A stretch of DNA of 64,000 nucleotides from Eretmocerus hayati (lineage: Eukaryota; Arthropoda; Insecta; Hymenoptera; Aphelinidae): positions 121,178,305 through 121,242,304 of the forward strand of contig CM056743.1 in assembly GCA_029851415.1 (NCBI GenBank). The letters are read 5' to 3'. Below, piece by piece: positions 11,701 through 23,642 of this stretch. The translations under genes and the position numbers were made by a program. How positions within the stretch are numbered: the first letter of the stretch is position 1; every line of letters begins with the position of its first letter. Below the pieces are notes generated by a model. That model did not search any database. It worked only from the letters and a program-made list of their open reading frames with translations, and was not told where the DNA came from.

Positions 11701-14700
11701 GGGGGTTCAAAGCTAGAGAGAGAGATTGAGTACAGTAGCAATTGGCCTCTACGACGAGCGTTAACGAAGCGTCGACTTTTGCTTTTCTCTCGCAGCTTGC
11801 AATCTGCTCCCCTCGCATTATACGAATTTGTTTCAACATCGAGCTCAGAGTTGGTATAGCAGCAGTAGCGGGTCCATTCATTATATATGCACGACGTTTG
11901 CACTGCCGCCGAGATCCTCTTCTTTTCGCTCCTTTTTTTCTTCGCGCACCCTCGCAGCCGTCCGTCTTTTGGATGCATGCACCACCGTATCTCACCACTC
12001 GCCTTCTTTTCTGACACGGCAAGATTAAACGAGCCGAGTGGATGTGTTGTGATCTTCGCTCCTGCGATGTTGCTCATATCCTTGAAAGCGTTTCTCGCTT
12101 GGTCCTTTTTTCTTTCACCCTACATAGTCTAGTATACAGTCTAATACCCACTGCTTTTTTCTCAACTACCTATTTGCGCACTCGCAAAGAATGGTCCAGA
12201 GTAGATGTACAGATATCTATATTGAGAGATACACAAACGGGCAAGGCCGTTCTCATCCGAGCGTAGCGAAAAAGTAAGGTCAGAAAGAGGAGGGTATGGG
12301 TGATAAAAGCGCACCAAGACCAGAGTCAAGGAATCAGCTGTTATACAAATTAAATGAAGCGTCGGGGTGGCAGCTCGCGAGTGTAGGATAGATAAATTTT
12401 GTACGCCGAGGCTCGTAATGGCCTAGAGTTTCTGATTAAATTAGAACGTCGCTCGTGCGTAGCGAGCACATTTAATCATATCACGATGTACTTCCCCGGA
12501 CCTGAACTCGCGGCGTGCTCGTCTACAATGAGTGAGTGCCAAAGAGCAAGCGAATCGTGTGGGCCGGGCGCTCGGCGCGGCAGAAATTTCTCAGACGACG
12601 AATTTGAATTCTCGCGCGCTCTTACTCATATTACCTTTCGGAGCAACTGAACTTGGTACTTAGAGGAAGCTATGAGTTTGCTATATACTCGCTGAACTGT
12701 GATGTAGATCATGATGTTACTTGAGGGGAGTAGAATTTAATAGCTTTGATAAGGAGTCTGCGCGTGCGAGCTTTCTTACGTTGCAAATGAATTCTTAACT
12801 CTGATTCAGATGAGTGATATTAGATTGTTCAGTTGATCATTATTTTTGAAGATGTGGAGAGGAATATTGCATACTGTGATGCAGATCGGAGCGTCAAAAT
12901 TTGTACAAGCAAATTATCGGGTATGATCTACGTCATGCGTAACATGCAAAAGCTGATTTTCTGCAACGCCGTTAGATAGGCAACAACGCTTACAAATGTC
13001 AATTTCACTGACTGAATTATACTGACAGCTTATCATTTCAGCTCATTTCATCAAAAGTGAGATCTTTGTACGTCGTACAAACGAGGATTGGTAGATTGGA
13101 TATCTCAAACACCTCATAAACCTATCTTCACACTATTTTTCACCCTTGCTCTGATCTGTAACAATCTCAACAGGAATATTTTATTAGAATCGTATACAAA
13201 CTTTGTTGATGGTAAAAGTGAATGGAAGTAGTAATGAGGGCAAGTTATAGAGTGTAACTTGAATCAAAGAAGCTTTTTTGATCATTTCAATAGTTCACGT
13301 TGGCAGTGTTACGTAACCCATAAAATATAGAGCTATCAAGTGGTGATGACTTTACATATGTGAGTACGGTTGTGGAAATTTTGAATTAATGTGTGCCCGC
13401 TTGTACGAACGCTTCGAAAGCTTGAGGGAAAAACCTCCAAAGGCATTTTCGACGTATTTTCCTGTGCTCTTTATGGCACAATCATTACTTTTTTGATCGA
13501 GAACTAAGATATTATCATAAAAAAAAAGGTTAAAATGTCACAGGTCCGTATGATGTGGTTTGTTCTTTTTCCCGGAATTTACGAGTGTGAAGCGCAGCGG
13601 CGGAACTCGTTCGGGATTCGGTCGGGCAAACTCATCAAATTTAAGGGTATTGAGCATCAAATTCTCTAGCTACAAGGATCAACAGATCACTCTGTACGGG
13701 CACGCTGAGCACGTATATTTTGTGGTGCAATTCTGACTAAAATGTTACTCGCTCAGTTTTCCTCAATAAGAGTGGATCTGCCTTATTCCAGGCCTTTCCG
13801 TGACAATTTTTTCTTAAAGTAAATCGTCAGGCCCAACTTTTCCATTCCTCGAAATATGGAAAAAGTTGGTTTTCACACTTTGCGGAGTACTTTTCGGCAA
13901 AAACCTAGTTTTGCTAAATTCTTATGTCAGGTCCGTATGGTACTAATGCGACTCTTATCGCACTAGCATCACACGGACCTGACATAAGGACTACAGAAGC
14001 CCTAGTCGGTTTATTTCATCTGGTGGTTAAATGTTAACCCTGAGGTCTCAAGCTCCGACCATTTTTGGTCCGTGAGATCAATTTTAGTGGCAAGATTTCA
14101 GGTCCGTGTGATGCTTCAAAATCTCACGTCCGTGCCGCACTATCAAGTCTCTCCATATTATCCTTAGGGTAGCGATGAGTGGAAATTCCTACATTTGGCC
14201 GCAAGTTGATTCTTTATAATTGTGTAAATCGGTTGAAATTTTAATATTTGGAGGCCGAAAATGTGCCAACCCCAAATCCCTCTTCGAAAGGTTCTGACGT
14301 GTATTTTTCGACTTTTTGAAACATATAATGTATAATTCAACTCGCGCACGGATTCTAGAATTTCCACTCACTGGTACCATAAGGATAACATGCATGACAC
14401 GGTAGCGTCGCACGGAACCTAATATTTTGAGCTGCACACGGAAACCTGACATTTGCCACTAAAATTGATCTCACGGCCAAACGGTTTGAGCTACGGTCTT
14501 GCGGTTTTGGGGTTTCTATTTGGCCATCAGATACTTTGAAAAAAGACTGACTAGGGCCTCCGTAGTCTCGCGTTGGAGGGTCCAACTAGTACCACACGGA
14601 ACTGACCAAAAAATTTAGCAAAAGTAGATTTTCGCTAAAAAGTACTCCCCGAAGTGTGAAAATCGATTCTTTCCAGAATTCTAAGGCCTAGAAAAGTTGC

Positions 14701-17700
14701 GCCTGGCGATTTTCTTTGAGAATAAAGTGGTGCAGAAAGGCCTGGAATGAGGCAAATTCACTTTTATCGGGGAAAACTGAGGGGATAAAATTTTAAGTAA
14801 AATTGCGCCACAAAATTTACGTACTCGTCATGCACACAACAGAGGGTCTTTGGGCTTTTATAGCAGTGGCATTCAGTCCTTGATAGCATTATATTTGATG
14901 TATCTGTCCGCCCGAATTTCAAATGAGCCCCACCATGACGCTTTACACTCACAAAGTCCGGAATCACGGAACTGACATTTTGATCCCTTTTTTAAAGATA
15001 ATGATTTCCGGTAGCCTTGGATCAAAAAAATAATGATTGCGCCGAAAAGATTACCAAAAAATACGTCGAAAATAACCTGTGCAAATTTTCCCCCAAGCGT
15101 TTTAAGGGTTCGTACATGCAGGCACACATTATTTCAAAATTTCCACGGAACTACTCATATCTCAGAACTCTCGGGAGTGAGATTTGGGGTTGGCACATTT
15201 TCAATCCCCAAATATCAAAATTTCCGCGGAACAACTCATGTGCAAAAAATTAAATTACGAGTCAAGAAGAAAGATACAACCATCGAACAATTCAAGAGTG
15301 CGTGGGTGCAACTTTAACCCTCCTGGGTCGTTGGTACATTTATAGTAGCACCCACCTTGCTTGAATCACAAAGGATTTGAGATGAAGGAAAATTAGAGGA
15401 GCTGGAATCGCGTGGTTGGATTCACCTTGAACATTTTTTTCAATAGATTTGAGCATCACTTTGTGATATCGGTCTGAATTCTATGCCATCACTTCTTTAT
15501 ATTGAATCATTCATTAGTTACAAATTTCAACGAAATTCAGTAGTATAGTCAAAGTTACCATATCCAAGAGTGTGTCAACCGCATTAAGAATCAAGTCTGA
15601 CAAAATAGTTTTCGAATTCTCACCGTGAAATGTGGAGGACATTCGAAAAATCAAACTCCCATGCATAAACCAATCAAGGGTTACCAAAACCAGTACTGTT
15701 AGGTGGTTGCATTGTTCACAGCTCGGCTTAATCAACTGAATATTGACTGAATAACGTTTCGATACATAGATTGAATTCTCCATTCGGTTTTCCAATTTGT
15801 GTTTGAATCAGAGCATTCCTGAAGTTGAGCATAATCTTTATTGCCAGACTTGTGTGCTTTACAATGAAGTGATTGATTGTCATTTGACGACAAGTTCGAC
15901 GACAAGACGACGAGGAAATAATACATAAAATAGATACAAAGGGCTGAATCGGTGGTTCAATCGTGCATGTATATTTTGCAGATATCGACCGCCTTGAAGG
16001 CCCTGGACGGAGAGCTGAAAGGTCAGTACTATCCTCTGGAGGGAATGGACAAGACGACTCAGCAGAAGCTGATAGATGATCACTTTCTTTTCAAAGAAGG
16101 CGATCGTTTCTTGCAGGACGCCCGAGCCTGCGAGTTCTGGCCGACCGGTGAGTGACAACCCGTAAATTTGCTACGCCCTGGAACACATACACCTCCACCC
16201 ACTACAGTCGCACACAAGCCGATGTACACCTTCAGACTCGAACAGAAGCTTGAGATTGCACAGTCTTCACTCGGACTTTGCGGTCACCAGGCAGGCTGCT
16301 TGCAGTTGCAGCAGAGTGTATCTGCTCGCCTCTATACTCCTGTATACCCCCTGCGTCTTTTCCACTTTTCTTTGGGGCAAGCCATCTCTTTTTTGACCCT
16401 CTTGTGCTGTGTATATGTCACATATATACTCTCTACTCCTAGCTATGTAGACTCTGCCTCTTGGAGCATTTTTCTCTCCTTGGCTTGTTTTCTTTTTGCC
16501 TGGGAAGCTGCTCTTCCATGTTACCGCGCTGCGCTCTCTGCAGAGCTTTCGATGTCATTTTTATCTCGAAGAGGAAAATTTTATTGTAATTGAGGGTTGT
16601 TGGCGCTGCTACTGGTATATATTTAGTATAGATATATGAACGCACGCTTGTATTTTCCTCGTTTTCTTCCACGAGAGCAGTGTCAATAAATCTGAATATA
16701 AACACTTTGCGCGAGAGCGATTCTTTTTTCAATGGTTAACGGGTCACTTCTTCCCCTGGCAAAGAATTTTTTCTTATCGTATATTTCTTGTCGTTTGTAG
16801 AAAATCCTGGTTATTTTATGAACCCCGGTAAGAGCGATAATTAAAACCCGTTCGAGTGTGGGGTGCTTTTTGAAAAAAACTCGAATAGGTACAGTCGATA
16901 AGGTTCACACAGTATTCATGGACTCTCGAGAATTTTCTTTATCAAACGTTGCGAAATATGGTAAGATCGCGTTTTTCACAATTTTTACACAACGATCGCT
17001 CGTTTTACGATACGTCGATAATGTGATGAAAATACAGCCACTATGCAGATTGCAAAATTGATCATTATTTTCTTGAGCGCACGGTCGCGCCAATGGGTGA
17101 GTCTAGAAAATGAGGGATGTGATCTTTTGCAGTAATATTCTATCGTTTCATCTTCGATTTATTTCGATTTTGGATAGTATCCTCGACTTTGAGTGGAAGA
17201 ATGATGAATAATCACATATCGTTGCAGGCTCTGTGCTGCCAAGATTGCGCTCCTGACGGCAGCCGTGCTTGACAATCAGAATGAATCCTCTCGTAAAATT
17301 AAAATGGAGACCATGATGAATTATTTTGCCTTCGTTCGTGCCCCAATTGATTTCTCGCATTCTGCAGAATTTTCGTAGATACTCACGTATCCATTAGATA
17401 AAACCCCGCAAAATATTCGATGGAATCAATATTATCTATCATCATAAGCGAGATAATAGTTTCTATATCTTACAATTATATTTAATAACTCGTTGAACGT
17501 ATTTATTGAAAATATCTTCATCATCATAAAAATACCTCCCAAATTCGAATCAAAACATTTTTGAGTCAAAATATACACACATTCATTAGTTATCTTCGCC
17601 AGTGCAGTCTGAAAAGAAGTTTCAATAAAAATCCTGATGTAACTATACCCCAATCACTGCAGGTGATGCGAAAAATCCAGTATCCTCAATCACCGCAACA

Positions 17701-20700
17701 CATTTAATTGGGGCTTGCCACTGGAATTTAAAGGCTACCAGTCAGTATAGCCACCGGCGGACGAAGACGTCGAGCAAGAGATGGGCAGGGAATTCTTATC
17801 GGCAGCAAGACAAAAAGTTTCCGATCGCCACCACGCTCACTTTTCTCCTCGGTTGTCAGGTCTTCCCACAGCGTGTCCACTCTTCTCTCTATCTCACTTT
17901 TTTTACCGACAAAAAAAGTCGGCTCTCTCTTCCGGGCGTGCGGAAAATCGGAATCGCTCGGCTCTCTTGGCCGCGCGTAATTGGATTCGTTCGGCCACAA
18001 GGAAGTACCCTCTTGCCCAACCCGAGTATGTTGCTCGCGTCGCTAAGAAGTCGCCCCGAAGAAGAATTATCGACTTTTTCATCCCCCCAACTTTCCCTGG
18101 TGTAAAGCGCGTGCCACGGCGAGATTTGTCCCCAGTATACGCCCTATATACGTGGAGCGATCGATACACCTTATATGCTATATATACCGCTTGATTTGAA
18201 GTTGGACACGATCAATTAACCGGCAAATGATCTTTTGAGTACGGTTCCGACACATATCTTCCTGTCACACACTTACATACACACACTCTATATATATATA
18301 TATATCGAGATTGAACCCGTTTCCACTCAGTTGGATTCGGATACTTTGGTGTTCGTATCATATTATAGTATGTAGGATCCGACTGGCTCTTCTTTTGATC
18401 GCTGAGGAGGAAAACGCGGTGCCGGACTTGAGAGTCTTTGGCTTGGAATATATATTCATAGTAGATTTTAGATGGTGAGCAAAAGAGAGACAAAGAGGGT
18501 AGCTCGATTGCGCCTCCAAACGATTCAGAAACGAGCGGATCGATTGATTGACTTTCGGGAAATGGAATTTAATTGGGTCACTGATGGCCCTCGAGCTAGC
18601 CATCCGATACTAGATGATTTAATGATGTTCTGTTCGTGTCACATTGGGTGACTATCTGTATAATTCAAGTGTTTCAATTCTTGATTGAATTTTGCACTAG
18701 ATCGTTTTGCGATATTACTGCGTGAAATGGGTCTGAGCGAGAGAGGCTATCTTGCTCCATTGAGTTGTTATCGTTTGAACTTCCAATGGCAAAAAAGTTC
18801 TATTTTCTCAATCAACGTGTTATTAGAGTATTTTCCTCTCGAATATTGTTTTGGATTGTCGAAATTGCACATACATTGCCCATTCACGGAGTCGAATAGT
18901 TCTGCACGAGTCTCGATCAGAAGTACTTGTATCGATAAAATCAGAACAATATAGAGATTTAGGCAACATTCACTGGATCAGCAAAAATTGCAGTAATTCA
19001 TCTTTGTAAGTTGCAAAATCTCGAAAAAATTGCCTTCGCTGGTGACAACTGATGATTTTTCTAAGACACTGTTTCTGAGTATTTTTCTGTCGAAGAACTT
19101 GAGCATTTAGACTTGTATGGTTGGATTCTTGATTGAAGCCGACTAATTTTGGCTGATAAAGTGACCGTTACCATCCCCTACTGTAACATATTGCTATGGA
19201 AGGCATTGAAGTTATACTTTTCTTCACTATCATCTTCATCCTCAGTGCGCTTTTGAGCGGAGGATGAGTTTGTCAAAATTGACAAAAGAAACTGAAAAGC
19301 GAATGTTTTCCTTTGAAACATCACTAGCAGAACTTGATTTCGAGCGAAATTGGCTCAGCTCATTTTTGTTAGTTATCATCGAATCGATAGGACGATCGTG
19401 GGAAACGAGAAGATCGCTCTTTATTTGAACTTTTGTGCTTTTGAACTGATTTGTCCGCGACCTTGGGCTCAACTCTTGATTTCTAAACCTCTTTCGGGGT
19501 TCATTGTGAAGCTGATGTAGATCAAAAAATTAATTTTTTCGTTTCCATACTCATTTCACCGATTTGGTGATGAACAAAAAGAGTAGTTAATCCAATTCCG
19601 CTTGAATTTAGATTTTGCTAGTGAAGTTTTATGGAAAAACACCCGCTTTTCAGTTTCCTCTGTTAATTTTGACAAACTCCTCCTTCTCACAAATGCACCG
19701 TGCTTCTTGAATGTCATGGAATTCTCTCTCTAAAAGTATTAGAGTGAAATTTCACTCGGAGCGAGTTGTTTTGCTTACAATTCACAGTATAAAAACATCG
19801 AAATATTCATAAATTGTTGAACGATATTGGAACTAAATTGCTAAATAAGAACAATAGAACTGCACAAGGAGAAAATAAAAAAAAACACTCTCGACAAATT
19901 TTAGCATTAACTCATAATTTGATGTCGTTGGGGTTCGAACCTGGTTCCCTACCTATGTTTTCGCTGCCCGATACTTACGCCAACCACTTAACCCACTGAG
20001 CCATGAGAAATATAATGAAATTGTACTCAATAACAGTCATGAGTGCCATTATGGCAACTAATCTCAAGTTTTCCGACAAAAGTGGTTTACTGTAACTGAC
20101 TACTGCTTCTCTTTTCCTAGTGAAGTAGCCTGAATGATTGATATTTCGTGTAATATGGATTATAATCCCAAATGAGGCTACAAATCTGGTTGTTAATTTC
20201 ACATGAATAACTGCTATTTAAGAATTAAATATCAATATATTGGATAGAATATCCGGAAAAATTGAAGGGTCCTGTTTCAAATCGAATTACACAGTTAGAT
20301 TAGATTTGAAAACGTATTAGTAAAAGTGTCGAAATAATAATGTTGATTCAGGTTATGTCAGCCGATTTCACTCGATCATCGAGTTATTACAATGACTCGA
20401 TCGATTGAGTAACCAAAAATCACTCGAACGGCGAGTGATTCTCCTCAATATTCACTCGAAGGCGAGTCATTTGGCTGGATTTGGTCAGTGACTCGAGCTT
20501 CGAGTGATGAAAATACTCGAATACTTTTAAAGAGCTCGTTCGTCATAGTTCGCTCACTTTCGTCACATAATTGCAGTAAATCCTGTCAGAGACCAATGTA
20601 CACTCCCAGTAAAATCGTGCCACCCTCTAATGAAACCAAAAAGTATGACTCCTATTCGATTGACGTCCTATTCATTAACCTATTTTGAGTTTGAACTTGA

Positions 20701-23400
20701 ATAGTGTATTTTTGGTACTTTTTCTTCTTTACACTAGAACCATGGAAATTCATCATGAGCTTCACGCGTGAATACATGTTCAATAAGAAAATATTGATAT
20801 CCTCTAACGGATATGATTTACACACGGACATAGTTACAGCATTTATGGTAATCTTATCAATACGTTCGAACGCTACGATATCTGTGAAAATCTTTATCAG
20901 TACCTAAATTTTGATCTTGAGGAATAATAGAATTAATTTCAATGTCAGGTTAACCAGATTCTTCAAAGATCTTGGAATCGAGAGTTTTCCAGTATAATCT
21001 TTCGGGTCGCCGTTAAATATATGAATGAGTTTTCTAGACGAGTAGTATGTACTCGTCTCCAGAAGATAATGATCAACTGCACGTGCCGTGATAAATCTTG
21101 ATAAATTTCAGCGCGTCAGTTTGAAATTAACGAGAAATTCCTCCACGTGGATTACTCGAGTGATTCATTGATTGATTACAATTTTAATACTAAAGATACA
21201 TTTTCCGTTTTATCTCTGAAATGAGTTGGCCCGTAAACTTTGCTCAATAGCACGTGATCAGCGCATAATAACGAATTTCAGGGAGATGTAGGTCAAATAA
21301 CTATACATCACGGATTCCAAAAATACTCCACGTGCAATGACTCGGACGAATCATTCCATTCTTGGTCAGTTGGGAATCAAGTGCTTTACATTCTGGCATC
21401 TCTTGGAATGTATAAAGTGGCAAAGTATGGCATCCTCGTGTGAAAATGTATGTCTATCTTTCATTGATTTATCATGAAGGCGATCCTAACACGGGGAGCG
21501 TTTAGAGTATGGAAAAAAGTTGAAAATATGTATATTACGATAAAGATTCGCTGGTAGTCATTATCGATATGGCATGTCAGCTCCCTCTTTTATGTAAATA
21601 TTTATGAATCAGGACTTGTTAGAAAAATTCAATCGCCTTGGTCTCTGGTACTGCAATAATGGTGGGTGATTACACTTTTTTGCTCATGAAATGTCGAAAA
21701 TACACGTTTCGAGAGAAGAACCAATTTCCAGATGACGTGCTCACTGTACAACAAAATTACCTTTGTTCTCGAAATATTTCTCAAAATTCCTCAGATTGAA
21801 CAGCGCACTATTGTCATTTTGAGAAGGTACAAAAATTTAGTAAAGGCTCACTAAAGATTGGAATTACTTACAGGTCGAGGTATATTTTACAACGATGCCA
21901 AAACACTGCTGTCTTGGTGCAACGAAGAGGATCACATGCGACTGATATCAATGCAAAAAGGTGGCGATCTTTCGGCAGTCTATAAACGCTTGATCGACGC
22001 ACTGACTAAACTTGAGCGCCAGCTCAAATTCTCCAAACACGATCGTCTTGGTTTCCTTACTTTCTGCCCGACTAACCTGGGAACCACGATCCGTGCCTCC
22101 GTCCATATCAAACTGCCTAAACTTGCTCAGGATCTGGCCAAATTTGAGGAAATCGCCGGTGCCTACAATTTGCAGGTGAGAAAAATCGTGGTTTTCATCA
22201 AGCTATCCCTGAGAGAAACCAACGAATTTTATCATATTACCGAGTGTGAGAATTTCATTTGACATTCAGTGGTTAACAAGGGAATTCAAATATTGAAGAC
22301 ACTGAAACATCCCTCATCTCTTGGCCTTTTCGATTTTCTTATGGATCCGTAGACAATGTCGACGAACTGCAGTTGATTCTTGAATTTAGTGATTGGACTG
22401 ATTGAAGGTCTAAAAAAGTTGAATGGAATGTCAAAATTGCACTGACTCATATTCTGGAAGTGGACGTTGGCATGGAATGAAAATTGATGATTGCATAATT
22501 AACTCAGGATCGTCTTTTCATCAGATCGATATTTCGTTTTTAGTTGGCACATATCATTATTTGTATAATTTTCTATTTTTCCATTCATTGAGACAAGGTT
22601 GATTTGAAATCAACGAGTACATGGTTTCATACATCAGGTACTGTTCCGCTGATATGCTTATAGCTCCTGTACGCATGTTAGTGTATTCCCTATGGAGGAT
22701 ACGAGGAATCTGTCTTCGCTATTTCTAATTTTTCATTCCCTGACTTTATTCTACGTTACCAAAATGAGCAAAATCTGAGAGATGTCTCAGAATCTGTGCA
22801 TCAAAATCTTCCATGATACTACCGGGCTCAAATGTCCACCTCATATTAGATTTAGTAGGTATCTGATTTCCCGGACAGTCGAATATAGTTTTTTTTCCAT
22901 ATTTAAGGCACTTTTTTTGACGATGGAGAAATTCTTTATCCACCAGAAAAAAATGTGGATTCCCAAGGGGCAACTGTTTGGGGTTCACTCGAGATTCTGC
23001 AATAACCAAACGCGTCAGCTAATGTACATCATCAAGAATTCAAGAGGTTCGACGAGGGAAAAGGTTTCCCCAGAGCGTGAATAATTCATGTGTCGTCGGT
23101 TTGTGACACTCAAGCGATTACGAAACACCTCGTTTGATCTCATAAAATATGTTTAATCGCCATATCATATATTTACTCGTTCTACAATGTCGAAGGAATG
23201 ACTATCGAAAAGACTTGTTGATGGTTATCTGGGGGTAAAAATTTGCGCAGGTGAGGGGAACCCGAGGCGAGCACAGCGAAAGCGAGGGTGGAGTGTACGA
23301 CGTCAGCAACAAAAGGCGGATGGGACTGACGGAATTCGAGGCCCTCATGGAAATGGGCAATGGCATCGCCGAGCTGATCAAGAAAGAGGAGAGCATGTGA
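8754..23400 (+). CDS. Arginine kinase, five coding exons
   Basis: Cytosolic phosphagen kinase that reversibly transfers phosphate between ATP and L-arginine, buffering ATP in muscle and nerve of arthropods. Exons: 8754-8912, 10006-10338, 15982-16147, 21874-22175 and 23251-23400, all with GT-AG sites and compatible phases (0, 0, 1, 0), giving 369 residues. The N-domain (about 15-105) contains LLDVIQSG and [12 protein letters not shown]; the specificity-loop region reads [13 protein letters not shown]. The catalytic domain has [27 protein letters not shown] (catalytic Glu), the signature CPTNLGTT with reactive Cys at residue 284, and the mobile loop [13 protein letters not shown] with Glu 327. 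The usual length is about 355; the excess is a Cys/Lys-rich start, [15 protein letters not shown]. Variant residues (CARS for the common CGRS) suggest a divergent paralog. The ATG in ACACAATGTG is the first in frame; an alternative upstream first exon is possible. Confidence 0.95.
10339..15981 (+). other. Arginine kinase intron 2
   Basis: This 5.6-kb intron runs from GTAAGT to TTTTGCAG. It contains a GC- and pyrimidine-richer island at about 11520-12640 with overlapping open frames on both strands that look like low-complexity artefacts, and the foldback repeat 13355-15163. No other gene is seen inside. Confidence 0.8.
13355..15163. repeat. Large imperfect foldback element (family B)
   Basis: The two halves are diverged inverted copies of each other about an axis near 14260, each roughly 880 bp. 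Matching anchors are GTGGAAATTTTGAATTAATG (13371) with its inverse near 15130-15147, TTTTCGACGTATTTT (13447) with its inverse near 15060, and AATTTTAGTGGCAAG with its inverse near 14460. Many short copies of the motif CAGGTCCGTGTGAT or its inverse, and a short perfect hairpin built from CTTATGTCAGGTCCGT at 13920-13988, occur inside. Sequence at about 15180-15220 repeats part of the central loop. The strong divergence implies an old element. Inside intron 2 of arginine kinase. Confidence 0.7.
19920..20004 (-). mobile_element. tRNA-derived SINE head (pol III promoter boxes)
   Basis: On the minus strand a box A match, TGGCTCAGTGG, is followed 62 bases later by a perfect box B, GGTTCGAACCC. The spacing is longer than in a normal tRNA (about 44), and no cloverleaf with a clean acceptor stem is apparent, so a SINE or decayed tRNA is more likely than a working tRNA. 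A T-run (A9 on the plus strand, around 19880) lies about 40 bases past the head. Confidence 0.55.
20368..20512. repeat. Cluster of short ACTCG...CGAGT palindromes
   Basis: Five short hairpin-capable motifs occur in about 145 bp: ACTCGATCATCGAGT, ACTCGATCGATTGAGT, CACTCGAACGGCGAGTG, CACTCGAAGGCGAGT and ACTCGAGCTTCGAGT. The stems are conserved while the loops vary. Intronic; function unknown. Confidence 0.7.
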
Positions 23401-23636
23401 GGCATGCGAATGACTCGGCATTTTTTGATCCATTCCCAGGACCGATTCGATGTGTTCTGTTACCCCGCTCTCCCTTAACCTCCTTTCGACCATGAACACG
23501 TTAGCAAAAAAAAGGACTTTGGCTCAGTTTTTTGCTAGACAGCAAGGATCGAGACGAAATCCGACCATAAATATTTCTCAAGATAAGCTGCAAGGGCTGC
23601 TTCAAGACTATTGGCTCGTAATACTAAATTCTTATG

Positions 23637-23642
23637 AATAAA
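23637..23642 (+). promoter_or_regulatory. Candidate polyadenylation signal of arginine kinase
   Basis: AATAAA 237 bases after the arginine kinase stop codon; the first canonical hexamer found downstream of the stop. Confidence 0.5.

Larger units (their letters stand above)
16148..21873 (+). other. Arginine kinase intron 3
   Basis: This 5.7-kb intron runs from GTGAGT to TTACAG. It contains a GC-richer island at about 17730-18190, a TA microsatellite near 18285-18305, a tRNA-like SINE head at 19920-20004 and a cluster of ACTCG palindromes at 20368-20512. No additional coding exon is convincing. Confidence 0.8.

Noticed and set aside
11520..12077. 185-codon minus-strand open frame, with overlapping frames on both strands
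   Set aside because: Composition is biased (pyrimidine tracts, GC island) in all frames, no domain is recognisable, and it lies in a kinase intron.
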